Shown here in pieces: positions 45,012-54,786 of a stretch of DNA of 64,000 bases (position 1 is the first letter of the stretch; each line of letters starts with the position of its first letter). A model generated the notes under the pieces. That model was given only the letters and a program-made list of their open reading frames with translations. It made no database searches and had not been told where the DNA came from. The stretch is taken from positions 434,001 through 498,000 of the forward strand of contig NZ_PPFE01000003.1 of assembly GCF_002917925.1 (NCBI RefSeq), given 5' to 3'. A program made the translations under genes and the position numbers. Source of the stretch: Roseovarius confluentis. Lineage in GTDB: Bacteria; Pseudomonadota; Alphaproteobacteria; Rhodobacterales; Rhodobacteraceae.

Positions 45012-45449
45012 ATGGATTTCGAGACGGTCACGCCGGAGGTGTTCGGCGCGTCCCTGCGGGGGCTGGGGCTGAACCTGCTGGTGCGGGACGTGACGCGAGA
45101 GGTGGCGTTTTTGGAGGCGGTGTTCGGGATGACGGCTCACCGGGTAAGCGGAGATTTCGCGATCATGGTTTACGGCGACCAGCTGATGCAGCTGCATGCG
45201 GACGGGACCTATGGCAGTCACCCCGCGCTGGGGCTTTTGCCCGAAAGCGGCCCGCGCGGGGCGGGGGCGCAGCTGCACCTTTTCGACAGCGACCCGGACG
45301 AGGCGGCGGCCAAGGCAGAGGCCGCGGGCGGGCATGTGTTGCAGCCGCCGACGGACAAGCCGCACGGCCTGCGCGAGACCACGATCCTGTGCGAGAACGG
45401 CTATGCTTGGGTGGCGTCGCGGCCGCTGGAGGTTATATCAGCCGGGTGA
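45012..45449 (+). CDS. VOC superfamily protein (glyoxalase-like)
   Basis: 145 residues. Two beta-alpha-beta-beta-beta units: GLNLLVRDVTREVAFLEAVF in the first and QLHLFDSDPDEAAAKAEAAG in the second, ending PHGLRETTILCENGYAWV. The metal-ligand pattern is incomplete by eye, so catalytic type is unknown. GGAGGG lies before the start. It is followed after 16 bp by an SDR gene and probably forms an operon with it. Confidence 0.85.
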   Translation: MDFETVTPEVFGASLRGLGLNLLVRDVTREVAFLEAVFGMTAHRVSGDFAIMVYGDQLMQLHADGTYGSHPALGLLPESGPRGAGAQLHLFDSDPDEAAAKAEAAGGHVLQPPTDKPHGLRETTILCENGYAWVASRPLEVISAG

Positions 45450-45465
45450 GGCATAGGAGAGCGGC

Positions 45466-46332
45466 ATGGGCAAGGTATTGCTGTCATTGGGTCACGGCTT
45501 TTCTTCGCGGGCGTTGGCAAGGCGGCTGGTGCCCCGGGGCTGGCGTGTGATCGGAACGACCCGAAGCGCGGAGAAGGCCGAGGCGCTGGCGGACGAGGGC
45601 GTGGAAGGCGTGGTCTGGCCTGGAAGTGACCTGTCCGGGGCGCTGGGCGAGGCGACGCATCTGCTGAGCTCGGTCAGTCCGGGGGAGGACGGCGACCCGG
45701 TGCTGAACGCGCTGGGCGACGATATCGCCAAGATGGCCGGACGGCTGGAATGGGCCGGGTACCTGTCGACCACGGGGGTTTACGGCGACCACGAGGGCGA
45801 TTGGGTGACCGAGGACAGCCCGCTGGAGCCGTCGACCGAGCGGGGGTACAGGCGGGTCGTGGCCGAGGCGGCCTGGGCCGGCATTCCGGACCTGCCGCTG
45901 CATATCTTCCGGCTGGCGGGCATCTACGGCCCCGCGCGCGGGCCGTTCGAGAAGGTGCGAAAGGGCACGGCGCGGCGGATCATCAAGCAAGGCCAGGTGT
46001 TCAGCCGGACCCACGTGGAGGATATCGCGCAGGTGCTGGAGGCGTCGATCAGGCGGCCCAATCCGGGTGCGGCCTACAACGTGTGTGACGATGATCCGGC
46101 GCCGCCGCAGGACGTGATCGGCTATGCGGCGGAACTGCTGGGCGTGCCGATGCCTCCGGCGGTGAATTTCGAGGACGCGGAGATGAGCCCGATGGCGCGG
46201 TCCTTCTATGCGGAATCGAAGCGGGTGGATAACAGCCGGATCAAGGACGAGTTGGGGGTCGAGTTGATTTATCCGGACTACAAGGCGGGGTTGACCGCGT
46301 TGTTGGCGGAAGAGGAGGCGCGTACGGGGTAA
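45466..46332 (+). CDS. SDR family NAD(P)-dependent epimerase-like protein
   Basis: 288 residues. Nucleotide-binding start VLLSLGHGFSSRALARRLVP (a GxGxxS variant rather than GxxGxxG). The YLSTTGVYGDHEGDWVTEDS segment and FRLAGIYGPARGPFEKVRKG match extended SDRs of the YeeZ type. The catalytic YxxxK is not obvious, so it may be a non-canonical or non-enzymatic member. Second gene of the VOC pair. Confidence 0.85.
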   Translation: MGKVLLSLGHGFSSRALARRLVPRGWRVIGTTRSAEKAEALADEGVEGVVWPGSDLSGALGEATHLLSSVSPGEDGDPVLNALGDDIAKMAGRLEWAGYLSTTGVYGDHEGDWVTEDSPLEPSTERGYRRVVAEAAWAGIPDLPLHIFRLAGIYGPARGPFEKVRKGTARRIIKQGQVFSRTHVEDIAQVLEASIRRPNPGAAYNVCDDDPAPPQDVIGYAAELLGVPMPPAVNFEDAEMSPMARSFYAESKRVDNSRIKDELGVELIYPDYKAGLTALLAEEEARTG

Positions 46333-46366
46333 GCCCCGGCGCGTGGGTTATCACCCACCCTACGAG

Positions 46367-46387
46367 GTCCCGGGGCAGGCCCGGGAC
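46367..46387. repeat. Palindromic intergenic repeat, copy 2
   Basis: GTCCCGGG (46367-46374) and CCCGGGAC (46380-46387) around GCAGG. The downstream bases ACGGGCGcGCTC match copy 1 at 43386. A separate hairpin, GTGGGT/ACCCAC, lies at 46343-46358. Together they form a terminator-like cluster between convergent genes. Confidence 0.75.
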
Positions 46388-46455
46388 GGGCGCGCTCTTG
46401 GCGTTATTCAGGTTGAGAATCCAGACGGTTCTGCCGAGTGCTGCCCGCCGTATTT

Positions 46456-46516
46456 GAGTATTTGAAGAACAATGAAAGGCTTGGTCGCCCCCGTTTTCAT
46501 CGTTCTTCAAATACTC
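46456..46516. repeat. 22-bp inverted repeat between convergent genes
   Basis: 46456-46477 (GAGTATTTGAAGAACAATGA and two more As) pairs with 46495-46516 with one mismatch, around a 17-nt loop. GC-rich flanks extend it. It is probably a bidirectional terminator for the SDR gene and folC. Hairpins starting GAGTATTT are a frequent intergenic element in Roseobacter-type genomes. Confidence 0.8.
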
Positions 46517-46545
46517 ATGCCGGCGGCACGACCACAAGCATACGA

Positions 46546-47820
46546 TCAGCCGTTTTCGCGCAGGATGGCGCCGGCGAGGTAGAGCGAGCCGCAGATCAGG
46601 ATGCGCGCCGTGGGGTCTTTCGCGGCGATGTCCTCGATGGCGGCGCGGGCGCTGGCGGCGGTGCCCGAGGGCAGGCCGACATTGGCGGCGGCGGCGGCGG
46701 TGTCTTCGGCGGGCAGGGTGTTCGCCTCGCCGGGGATGGAGATGGCGGTGAGGCTTTGCGCGACGCCGGCCAGTGGCGAGAGGTAGCCCGAGATATCCTT
46801 GGTGTTGAGCATGCCGCAGACCAGGTGCGTGGGGCGGGGTGGCAGCGAGGCCAGGTGCGCGGCCAGCGCGCGACCTGCGGCGGGGTTGTGGCCGCCGTCG
46901 AGCCAGAGCTCGGCCTGCGGTGCGGCCTTGGCCAGAGGGCCGGTGGAGAGGCGCTGCATCCGGGCGGGCCAATTGGCGTGCGTGACCGCAGCCTCGAGCG
47001 CGGCATCGCCAAGGTGCAGGTGACGCAGGGCGGCGATAGCGGCGCCGGCGTTCTCATACTGGTGCGCGCCGGGCAGGTTGGGCAGGGGCAGATCGCGGAG
47101 GCCGGTTTCATCCTGGTAGATGAGACGGCCACGTTCGGTGGTGACGTGCCAGTGCTGGCCGTGGGCCAGAAGGGGCGCGCCCAGACGTTGGGCGGCGGCC
47201 TCGATGGCGTCCATGCCTTCCTCGTCCTGCGGACCGACGACGCAGGTGACGCCGCGTTTGAGGATGCCGGCCTTTTCGCCGGCGATCTTGGCCAGCGTGT
47301 CGCCGAGATATTGCTCGTGGTCCATCGACACGGGCGTGATGATGGTAAGCGCCGGTTTCGCCACGACATTGGTGGCATCGAGCCGTCCGCCCAAGCCCAC
47401 CTCGAGCAGGGTGTAATCTGCGGGCGTGCGCGACATGGCGAGGATCGCGGCGCAGGTGGTGATCTCGAAGTAGGTGATCGGTTCGCCGCCGTTCGCGGCG
47501 TAGCATTCATCGAGCACTTCGGTCAGGTGCGGCTCGGATATCAGCTCGCCGGCCAGCCGGATACGTTCGTGGAAACGGGCGAGGTGGGGCGAGGTGTAGG
47601 CGTGGGCGGTTTTGCCGGCGCCCTCGATCCCGGCGCGGATCATGGCCAGCGTCGAGCCCTTGCCGTTGGTGCCGGCGATGTGGATTACCGGGGGCAGATC
47701 GTTCTGCGGGTTGCCGAGCGCCTCCAGCAGGCGCCAGACGCGGTCGAGCGTGAGGTCGATGATCTTGGGGTGCAGCGCCATCATCCGGTCGAGGATGACG
47801 TCCGATGTGGGGGCGGTCAT
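46546..47820 (-). CDS. folC: Bifunctional folylpolyglutamate synthase / dihydrofolate synthase
   Basis: 424 residues. P-loop [20 protein letters not shown] (about 45-64), second conserved segment [20 protein letters not shown], then [16 protein letters not shown] and [15 protein letters not shown]. It adds glutamate to dihydropteroate and folates. Its ATG overlaps the accD stop by 4 nt, giving the accD-folC order common in proteobacteria. Confidence 0.96.
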   Translation of the reverse strand: MTAPTSDVILDRMMALHPKIIDLTLDRVWRLLEALGNPQNDLPPVIHIAGTNGKGSTLAMIRAGIEGAGKTAHAYTSPHLARFHERIRLAGELISEPHLTEVLDECYAANGGEPITYFEITTCAAILAMSRTPADYTLLEVGLGGRLDATNVVAKPALTIITPVSMDHEQYLGDTLAKIAGEKAGILKRGVTCVVGPQDEEGMDAIEAAAQRLGAPLLAHGQHWHVTTERGRLIYQDETGLRDLPLPNLPGAHQYENAGAAIAALRHLHLGDAALEAAVTHANWPARMQRLSTGPLAKAAPQAELWLDGGHNPAAGRALAAHLASLPPRPTHLVCGMLNTKDISGYLSPLAGVAQSLTAISIPGEANTLPAEDTAAAAANVGLPSGTAASARAAIEDIAAKDPTARILICGSLYLAGAILRENG

Positions 47821-48779
47821 TTGTCGGCTTCGTCCGCGGTCTGTTCCTCGGCGGTGTCGGGCTGCGCCGCGTCCTGAGGCTCTTCCTCGGCGGGGAGTTC
47901 AGGGGCGGGGAGGTCGGCGGTGACGGCGGGCGGCAGGTTCAGGAGCATGCGCAGGATGGTGATGAGTTCGGTGCGCATTTCGCCGCGCGGGGTCACGCGG
48001 TCGAGCATGCCGTGATCCAGCAGATACTCGGCGCGCTGGAAGCCCTCGGGCAGTTTTTCGCGGATGGTCTGTTCGATGACGCGGGGGCCGGCGAAGCAGA
48101 TGAGCGCGTTGGGTTCGGCGATATGCACGTCGCCCAGCATGGCGTAGGACGCGGTGACGCCGCCCGTGGTGGGGTGGGTCAGCACGACGATGTAGGGCAG
48201 GCTTGCCTCTTTGAGCATCTGCACGGCGACGGTGGTGCGGGGCATCTGCATGAGCGACAGGATGCCTTCCTGCATGCGCGCGCCGCCCGCGGCGGAGAAG
48301 AGCACGAGGGGGCGGTTGAGCTTCACTGCCTCTTCGGCGGCGGCGATGATGGCGTTGCCGACATACATGCCCATGGACCCGGCCATGAAGGAAAAATCCT
48401 GCGCCGCCGCGACGATGGGGGTGCGGCCGATTTCGCCGGAAGCCACCAGCATCGCCTCGGTCTCTCCGGTCGCCTTTTGCGCGGCGCGCATCCGGTCGGG
48501 ATATTTCTTTTGATCGCGGAATTGCAGCGGGTCGGCGGTGGGCTGGGGCACGGACACTTGTGTAAAGGTGCCGCCGTCGAAAAGGGCTGTGAACCGATCG
48601 CGCGGGGTGATCGGCATGTGATGGCCGCAGGAGGTGCAGACGTTGAGGTTTTCGCGCAATTCGCGGTGGAACAGCATGGTTCCGCACTCGTCGCACTTGG
48701 TCCACAGGTTCTCGGGGATCTCGCGGCGCGAGAAGATCGAATTGATGCGCGGACGCACGTAATTGGTGATCCAGTTCAT
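47817..48779 (-). CDS. accD: Acetyl-CoA carboxylase carboxyltransferase subunit beta
   Basis: 320 residues. N-terminal zinc ribbon with four cysteines (CDEC and CTSC, about 27-49), then the crotonase-like carboxyltransferase domain with [19 protein letters not shown] and [18 protein letters not shown]. It pairs with AccA to transfer carboxyl to acetyl-CoA for fatty acid synthesis. The acidic tail ([20 protein letters not shown]) is a lineage-type extension. Confidence 0.96.
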   Translation of the reverse strand: MNWITNYVRPRINSIFSRREIPENLWTKCDECGTMLFHRELRENLNVCTSCGHHMPITPRDRFTALFDGGTFTQVSVPQPTADPLQFRDQKKYPDRMRAAQKATGETEAMLVASGEIGRTPIVAAAQDFSFMAGSMGMYVGNAIIAAAEEAVKLNRPLVLFSAAGGARMQEGILSLMQMPRTTVAVQMLKEASLPYIVVLTHPTTGGVTASYAMLGDVHIAEPNALICFAGPRVIEQTIREKLPEGFQRAEYLLDHGMLDRVTPRGEMRTELITILRMLLNLPPAVTADLPAPELPAEEEPQDAAQPDTAEEQTADEADK

Positions 48780-48840
48780 CTGTGGCCCAGTTCCCGTTGC
48801 AAATCGCCCTTGAGATAAGCCGTGCGCGTGAGAAATGCAA

Positions 48841-49737
48841 TCAGACGCGCAGGGCGAGTCGCGCGGTGAGCCAGCTGACCAGCAAGAGCATCAGGTCGAG
48901 CGGCGCCCAGAGCCAGAGTGCATCTCTGTCGTCCAGGGTGAAGGGGTAGGTGTAGAGGGCCAGGCCGTCGAAACTGCCCGCAGGTGCGGCGACGAGGATG
49001 GCGAAGAAATTGTTGACGAAATGCAGGCCGAGGGCGGCGCCGATGGTGCCGGTGCGGGCCGTGAGGTCGGCGGCGGCGATGCCGAAGAGCGTGGCCCAGC
49101 CGACAATCAGCCAGTTGGCGTCGCCGTTGATCACGGGATCGTAATGCAGAAGGCCGAAGAGCAGGGAGGGGACGATGATCCAGATTCGGGGATTGGCGAA
49201 GCGGGCGGCGAGCTGGCTTTGCAGGTAGCCGCGAAAGACCAGTTCCTCGGCCCCGGTCTGGATCAGAAGGGCGGGCAGGGCGAGCGGCAGGAAGGTCAGC
49301 CAGCGGGTGGTGTCGATATTCGCCTCGGGCGTGAGGCCGGGCGTGGCGGGCAGCAGGATCGAAAGGGCGAGGTGCAGCCCGACCATGTAGAGACAGACGC
49401 GGGCGAAATGGAGCCGTGCAAGGCGCAGGTCACCGACGAAGCTGGGCAGGGCGCGGCCATGGATGGCGCGGCCCGTCATGGCCAGCGCGACGATGATGAA
49501 GCCGAAGAGGTAGAGGTTCGCCAGCACGCCGGCCGGGGTTTCGCCGGTTTCCAGGTCGCCGAGCGTGCTGTCCCACGAGGTCGCCGGCGCCACGATGTTC
49601 AGCAGCGCCGAGGCGGCGAAGATCAGCGACAGGAACAGCGCCGCCAGCATGATGGCGCCCAGCACAAGGCGCACGAGCGAGGCGGTGGGGCGAGCCGGAT
49701 GAACAAGGGCTTCGTGCGGTCGGTAGGCGTCGGACAT
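48841..49737 (-). CDS. CPBP family intramembrane metalloprotease-like protein
   Basis: 298 residues from ATG 49737; an open frame from 49800 has no good start. About seven or eight membrane helices with the CPBP motifs [21 protein letters not shown] and LHFVNNFF (two Glu, Arg and two His for the active site). Known members process CAAX-like or signal peptides, or confer bacteriocin immunity; the bacterial role is unclear. It lies 61 bp upstream of accD on the same strand. Confidence 0.9.
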   Translation of the reverse strand: MSDAYRPHEALVHPARPTASLVRLVLGAIMLAALFLSLIFAASALLNIVAPATSWDSTLGDLETGETPAGVLANLYLFGFIIVALAMTGRAIHGRALPSFVGDLRLARLHFARVCLYMVGLHLALSILLPATPGLTPEANIDTTRWLTFLPLALPALLIQTGAEELVFRGYLQSQLAARFANPRIWIIVPSLLFGLLHYDPVINGDANWLIVGWATLFGIAAADLTARTGTIGAALGLHFVNNFFAILVAAPAGSFDGLALYTYPFTLDDRDALWLWAPLDLMLLLVSWLTARLALRV

Positions 49738-49797
49738 GGAACCAGAGCTAGGGCGCGGGGGCATGGACCGCAATGGCGTTTGCCCCGGAGCGGCCAA

Positions 49798-49824
49798 CAA
49801 AAAACCCGGGCGCGAACGCCCGGG
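49798..49824 (-). terminator. Terminator of glnK-amtB
   Basis: CCCGGGCG (49805-49812) pairs with CGCCCGGG (49817-49824) around a 4-nt loop, followed on the minus strand by seven Ts. Confidence 0.93.
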
Positions 49825-49863
49825 CCAGTATCAAGGGTCGGGAGGACCCATTCTTATTTGGTC

Positions 49864-51201
49864 TCAGCCTTTCGAGAACTCGGGGTAGGCTTCCATCCCC
49901 AGTTCCGACATGTCGAGACCTGCGATCTCTTCCTCTTCGCCGACGCGGATGCCCATGACGGCCTTGAGGATGAACCAGACGATCAGGCTGGCCACGAAGG
50001 TGAACACACCGTAGGCCACGATGCCGGTCAGCTGGGTGATCAGGTTGGCGTCGCCATTGTAGAAGATCACGGCGATGGTGCCCCAGATACCGGCGAAGAG
50101 GTGCACCGGAACGGCGCCGACCACGTCGTCGATTTTCAGCTTGTCGAGCATCGGGACGGTCAGGACCACGATCACGCCACCCACGGCACCGATCCAGAGC
50201 GCACCGAAGAGCGTGGGCGCGAGGGGTTCGGCGGTGATCGAAACGAGGCCCGCGAGGGCGCCGTTGAGCACCATGGTGAGGTCCGGTTTCTTGTACATCA
50301 CCTGGGTCAGGATCAGCGCGGTCACGGCACCGGCCGCGGCAGCCATGTTGGTGTTGGCGAAGATGCGGCTTACGTCGGAGACGTCACCCACGGTGCCCAT
50401 GGCAAGCTGCGAGCCGCCGTTGAAGCCGAACCAGCCGAGCCACAGGATGAACGTACCCAGTGTGGCGAGCGCCAGGTTGGAACCGGGCATCGGGTGCACC
50501 TTGCCGTCCTTGCCGTACTTGCCCAGACGCGGGCCCAGCACGATGGCACCGGCCAGGGCAGCCCAGCCGCCCACGGAGTGCACGACGGTCGAACCGGCGA
50601 AGTCGGAGAAGCCGGCTTCGGACAGCCAGCCGCCGCCCCACTGCCAGGAGCCCGAGATCGGGTACATGATGCCGGTCAGGATGACGACGAAGATCAGGAA
50701 CGGCCACAGCTTGATCCGCTCGGCCAGCGCGCCCGACACGATCGAGGCGGTGGCGGCGACGAAGACCAACTGGAAGAAGAAGTCCGAACCGACGGATGCA
50801 TAGTCGAGCGCCGCATCGGCCGCGGCCACGCCCACAGGATCGAGCACGGTCTGCCCGCCGATGGCGAAGTAGCCGTTGAAGTCGCCCGGGTACATCGTGT
50901 TGAAGCCGATGAGCCAGTACATGATCGCGGCAATCGAGAAGAGTGCGATGTTCTTGGTCATCTGCATGGTGACGTTCTTGGAACGCACCAGCCCGCCTTC
51001 GAGCATGGCGAAGCCTGCGGCCATGAAGAACACCAGGAAGCCCGCCATGCAGAACAGCAGGGTGGTCATGATGTAGGGGCCGATCTCGTCGAAGCCCGGA
51101 GCGGCGGCCTCTGCGGCGGCGGCCTCGTCCTGAGCGAAGCCGAGTTGGGGCAGGACCGCGATTGCGGTTGCGGCGAGCCCCAGATGAATAAAGCGTTTCA
51201 T
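49864..51201 (-). CDS. amtB: Ammonium transporter AmtB
   Basis: 445 residues with a cleavable signal (ending LGFAQ) and eleven helices. Family marks: MLEGGLVRSKNVTMQMTKNI, the twin His and Trp pore in WQWGGGWLSEAGF, FAGSTVVHSVGGWAALAGA, and GFNGGSQLAM. Trimeric channel for ammonium or ammonia. Second gene after glnK, whose product plugs the channel when nitrogen is plentiful. A strong terminator follows. Confidence 0.97.
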   Translation of the reverse strand: MKRFIHLGLAATAIAVLPQLGFAQDEAAAAEAAAPGFDEIGPYIMTTLLFCMAGFLVFFMAAGFAMLEGGLVRSKNVTMQMTKNIALFSIAAIMYWLIGFNTMYPGDFNGYFAIGGQTVLDPVGVAAADAALDYASVGSDFFFQLVFVAATASIVSGALAERIKLWPFLIFVVILTGIMYPISGSWQWGGGWLSEAGFSDFAGSTVVHSVGGWAALAGAIVLGPRLGKYGKDGKVHPMPGSNLALATLGTFILWLGWFGFNGGSQLAMGTVGDVSDVSRIFANTNMAAAAGAVTALILTQVMYKKPDLTMVLNGALAGLVSITAEPLAPTLFGALWIGAVGGVIVVLTVPMLDKLKIDDVVGAVPVHLFAGIWGTIAVIFYNGDANLITQLTGIVAYGVFTFVASLIVWFILKAVMGIRVGEEEEIAGLDMSELGMEAYPEFSKG

Positions 51202-51229
51202 AGTGATGTTATCCCTTCTTTCGCGCGGT

Positions 51230-51568
51230 TTAAAGCGCGTCATCGTTGGTTTCGCCGGTGCGCACGCGCATGGCCTGCCCGATATCGAGCACGAAGATCT
51301 TGCCGTCGCCGATCTTGCCGGTCCGCGCGGTCGTCGCGATGGTCTCGACCACCTGGTCGACCATGCCGGCGGCAACGGCGATCTCGAGCTTGATCTTGGG
51401 TACGAAGTTCACGGCGTATTCCGCGCCGCGGTAGATCTCGGTGTGACCGGACTGAGAGCCGAAGCCCTTGATCTCGGTCACCATCATGCCGCGCACGCCG
51501 ATCCCTGTCAGCGCTTCGCGCACATCTTCAAGCTTGAACGGCTTGATGGTTGCAATGATGAGTTTCAC
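51230..51568 (-). CDS. glnK: PII nitrogen regulatory protein GlnK
   Basis: 112 residues from GTG 51568 (AAAGGGAC upstream). T-loop GFGSQSGHTEIYRGAEY ends with the uridylylation site Y51, and the B-loop TGKIGDGKIFV is intact. Here GSQSG replaces the usual GRQKG, so two basic T-loop residues are lost. It reports ATP/2-oxoglutarate state and controls the AmtB channel encoded 28 bp downstream. Confidence 0.96.
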   Translation of the reverse strand: MKLIIATIKPFKLEDVREALTGIGVRGMMVTEIKGFGSQSGHTEIYRGAEYAVNFVPKIKLEIAVAAGMVDQVVETIATTARTGKIGDGKIFVLDIGQAMRVRTGETNDDAL

Positions 51569-51682
51569 AGATGTCCCTTTCGGTTGCTTGGGCGAGGTTG
51601 ATTTCGCTGTTGCAGAAAGTGACGGAGATGAGGCGGGCGGGAAGGGTGAGCGCCGGGGAAGTGGGCAGAAATCACCAAGAAA

Positions 51683-51699
51683 TGCACAATTTATGCGCA
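51683..51699. promoter_or_regulatory. NtrC-like palindrome upstream of glnK
   Basis: TGCACAATTTATGCGCA, with TGC/GCA arms, fits the NtrC site pattern and lies 115 bp before the glnK start. A second half-site (TGTGCAGC) lies near 51724-51731. No -24/-12 sigma-54 promoter is visible downstream; in Rhodobacter, NtrC can work with sigma-70. Confidence 0.5.
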
Positions 51700-51913
51700 A
51701 ATAATCCTGAATGACTAATTAATGTGCAGCTAAGAATCGCTGCGACGCGCAAACGCCTACGTCGTATTACGTATACGACTAGGGGAGCCGACCGTGCCAA
51801 AACGCGCGGGCGCCACGGCGGCGTTTGGTAAAATCGAAACGCTTTTGGGGGTCTACTTTCGGAATGAGGACCTGTAGACTGCCGCAAAACCAGAGGTCCG
51901 GGCAGGTTAGGGC

Positions 51914-54103
51914 ATGGGAAACCAGGGGCGAAAAACGCCGCGACTCGTTGCAGACAGGCGATACGGCAAATCCGCGAAGACACCGGCAAAGAGCCGGACC
52001 AAGCCGGCTGCGCGCAAGCCTGCGAAAACCGCGCGCCCTCGGCGCAGGGGCGGTGGCGGCCGTTCGGGCGGCGGGCGCGGCCCGGTGGCGTGGATCAAGC
52101 GCCTGTTCCGCTGGATATTGCGGCTGTTCTGGGTCGTAACATGGCGCGTGACCGCGGTGGTGGTGCTGGTGACGGCCCTGGCTGTGGCCTATGTCTATGC
52201 CGGGTTGCCGGATGTGCGCGCACTACTGGACGGCCGGGCGCGGGGATCGGTCACCATGCTGGACCGCGAGGGCGACGTGTTCGCCTGGCGCGGTGACCAG
52301 TTCGGCGGGGTGGTGACGGCCGATACCGTCAGCCCCGACTTGCGCAACGCGGTGCTGGCCACAGAGGACAAGCGGTTCTACCAACACTTCGGCCTGAGCC
52401 CGCGCGGCATCGCCAGCGCTGTCCGCATCAATCTGAGCGAGGGGCGTGGGCCGCTGAGCGGGCACGGTGGGTCGACCATCACCCAGCAGACCGCGAAATT
52501 GCTGTGTCTTGGCGTAGAATACGACGAGACGGAGTGGGAGAGCGAGGCGGAGTACGTTCAGGATTGCCGCCGCGGATCGCTGAGCCGGAAGGCCAAGGAA
52601 GCGATCTATGCGATGGCGATGGAGGCGAAGTATTCCAAGAACGAGATCCTGTCGATCTATCTCAACCGGGCCTATTTCGGCGGCGGCGCCTTTGGCGTGG
52701 AGGCCGCGGCGCAACGGTATTTCGGGGTGAGCGCGCGCGAGGTGAACGCGGCGCAGTCGGCCATGCTGGCGGGCCTGCTGACCGCGCCGACGCGGCTGGC
52801 GCCGACGACCAACCTGGAACGGTCACAGGCAAGGGCGGCGACGGTGCTGCGGCTGATGAACGAACAGGGCTACCTGACCGATGCCGAGACGCAGGCCGCG
52901 CAGGACAACCCCGCGACACTGTCGGAGGCCGCCGAAGCGCAGGCCGGAGGCTATTTCGCCGATTGGGTGATGGACAGCGGGCCGGAGCTTTTCACCCGCG
53001 ACACGACAGAGGACGTCATAATCCGAACGACGCTGGACCAGCGGATGCAACGCGCCGCCGAGGAGGCGCTTGACTGGGTGTTCGAGAACAAGGTCAGTGA
53101 AGGATCCGAGGCGCAGGCCGCGATCGTGGTGATGAGCGCCGATGGCGCGGTGCGTGCGATGGTGGGCGGGCGCAAGACCAAGGTGACCGGCGCGTTCAAC
53201 CGGGCCACGATGGCCAAGCGGCAGACCGGCTCGGCCTTCAAGCCGTTCGTCTATGCGACGGCGCTGGAACTGGGCTATGAACCGACGTCGATCGTCGTGG
53301 ATGAACCGTATTGCCGCAATATTGCCGGGTCCGGCCAATGGTGCCCCGAAAACTATGACAAGAAATTCCATGGCCGCGTGCCGCTGATCCGGGCGCTGGC
53401 GCGGTCCTACAACATCCCTGCGGTGAAGGTGGCCGAAAGCGTGGGCCTGGACCTGGTGCGCCAGGTTGCCAGCGACTTCGGCATCGATAACGAACTGGCC
53501 GACGGTCCCGCGCTGGCGCTGGGCGCATCGGAAAGCACGCTGCTGGAAATGACGGGGGCCTATGCGGGTATCCTGAACGGTGGTTCGTCGGTGACGCCTT
53601 ATGGGCTGGTTGAATTGAAGCTCCTGGGGGACGACGACCCGCTGATGCGCAAGGGGGGCGGCATTGGTGAACGCGTGATCCAGCAAGAGGCCGCGCAGAA
53701 GCTGATGGGTATGATGTACGAGGTGGTGCAGTCGGGCACTGGCGGGCGCGCCAAGCTGCCCGACCGGCAGGCCGCCGGCAAGACCGGCACGACGCAGGCG
53801 GCACGCGACGCGTGGTTCCTGGGCTTTACCGCCGATTACGTGACCGGAGTGTGGATGGGGTATGACGACAACACCCCGCTCAAGGGTGTGACCGGCGGCG
53901 GGCTTCCGGCGGACATCTGGCGCGAGACGATGGTGCGGGTGAACGAGGGTGTGCCGGTCAGCGACCTGCCGATGATCCGGGTCGAACCGCAGCCGCAGAT
54001 ACAACAGCAGCCGCGCACGCAGCAGCGCCAGGACCGGGACCGGGGCAACACGATCAACCGGATGCTGGAAGAGCTGCTGGGGCCGGCACATGGCGGGCAA
54101 TAG
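51914..54103 (+). CDS. PBP1A-type bifunctional glycosyltransferase/transpeptidase
   Basis: 729 residues. A basic, Gly/Arg-rich cytoplasmic tail (1-55) precedes one membrane helix (75-95). The GT51 glycosyltransferase has the catalytic Glu in ATEDKRFYQHFG, and GSTITQQTAK follows. The transpeptidase has SxxK in GSAFKPF, SYN in ARSYNIPA and KTGT in AGKTGTTQAA. A Gln/Arg-rich tail ends the protein. It polymerises and crosslinks peptidoglycan. Between the two domains the insert CLGVEYDETEW holds two Cys pairs, usual for this alphaproteobacterial subgroup. Confidence 0.94.
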   Translation: MGNQGRKTPRLVADRRYGKSAKTPAKSRTKPAARKPAKTARPRRRGGGGRSGGGRGPVAWIKRLFRWILRLFWVVTWRVTAVVVLVTALAVAYVYAGLPDVRALLDGRARGSVTMLDREGDVFAWRGDQFGGVVTADTVSPDLRNAVLATEDKRFYQHFGLSPRGIASAVRINLSEGRGPLSGHGGSTITQQTAKLLCLGVEYDETEWESEAEYVQDCRRGSLSRKAKEAIYAMAMEAKYSKNEILSIYLNRAYFGGGAFGVEAAAQRYFGVSAREVNAAQSAMLAGLLTAPTRLAPTTNLERSQARAATVLRLMNEQGYLTDAETQAAQDNPATLSEAAEAQAGGYFADWVMDSGPELFTRDTTEDVIIRTTLDQRMQRAAEEALDWVFENKVSEGSEAQAAIVVMSADGAVRAMVGGRKTKVTGAFNRATMAKRQTGSAFKPFVYATALELGYEPTSIVVDEPYCRNIAGSGQWCPENYDKKFHGRVPLIRALARSYNIPAVKVAESVGLDLVRQVASDFGIDNELADGPALALGASESTLLEMTGAYAGILNGGSSVTPYGLVELKLLGDDDPLMRKGGGIGERVIQQEAAQKLMGMMYEVVQSGTGGRAKLPDRQAAGKTGTTQAARDAWFLGFTADYVTGVWMGYDDNTPLKGVTGGGLPADIWRETMVRVNEGVPVSDLPMIRVEPQPQIQQQPRTQQRQDRDRGNTINRMLEELLGPAHGGQ

Positions 54104-54183
54104 TACGGCAAAAACCGGCGACCCCCGCGCTATCGCCGGAGCTTGTGCGGCGGCGGGGCGAGGCGGCCGGACCTGTTTCGGGA

Positions 54184-54786
54184 TCAGCCCGCGCGTTGCA
54201 CGTCGGCGATCAGGGCGTCGATATTGCCGCCGTTGCGATCGAGCATCGCGCCGATCTCGGTGCGTTCGCTGAGCCGCAGGCTGACGCCCTCGATCACCAT
54301 GTCGAAAAAGAGGTCGCGGCCCGAGCGGTCAGAGACCAGGAAAAGCACGGTGAAGGGCGACTTGCCGCGCAGCTTTACGGTCGAGCGGACCTCGTGCCAG
54401 GACTTGACCTGGCGCACGCCGGTCACGGTGATCTGGCCGCCGATGAACTCGCGGAACCGCTTGCCGTACTTGCGGGCGATATAGCCTTGGAAGGCGGCGG
54501 TGAAAGCCCGCATCTGGCCCGAGGAGGCGCGGCGCGAATCGGCGCCCAGCGTGGAGCGGGCAATGATGTTCACGTCGGCATAACGGGCGAAGATGCGTTC
54601 GAAATCGCGGATCATCGCGCCGGTGGACTTGCCCGAGGCGATCACGCGGTTGATATCGGCCACGACCTGGTCGATCAGGCCGCGGGCGCGCGCCTCTGTC
54701 AGGGCGAAGGCGGGGGTTGCGGCAGCGGGCAGCAGCGTGGCGGCCGCGCCGGCGCCGATCAGGAAACGTCTGGAAATGTCATTCAT
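54184..54786 (-). CDS. mlaC: MlaC-family phospholipid-binding protein
   Basis: 200 residues from ATG 54786. Twin-arginine-like signal (NDISRRFLIGAGAA) and the MlaC/Ttg2D domain: FERIFARYADVNIIARSTLG, FTAAFQGYIARKYGKRF and KSPFTVLFLVSDRSG. It carries phospholipids through the periplasm. It overlaps the 3' end of the mlaA gene by 8 bp. The MlaFEDB ABC part is not in the window. Confidence 0.9.
   Translation of the reverse strand: MNDISRRFLIGAGAAATLLPAAATPAFALTEARARGLIDQVVADINRVIASGKSTGAMIRDFERIFARYADVNIIARSTLGADSRRASSGQMRAFTAAFQGYIARKYGKRFREFIGGQITVTGVRQVKSWHEVRSTVKLRGKSPFTVLFLVSDRSGRDLFFDMVIEGVSLRLSERTEIGAMLDRNGGNIDALIADVQRAG

Noticed and set aside
48835..51393. 852-codon plus-strand frame opposite the CPBP and amtB genes
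   Set aside because: Shadow frame of GC-rich genes on the minus strand; charged, low-complexity translation.
51569..51682. Sigma-54 promoter between the NtrC-like site and glnK
   Set aside because: The GG and GC elements seen have the wrong spacing (8 instead of 10 bases).
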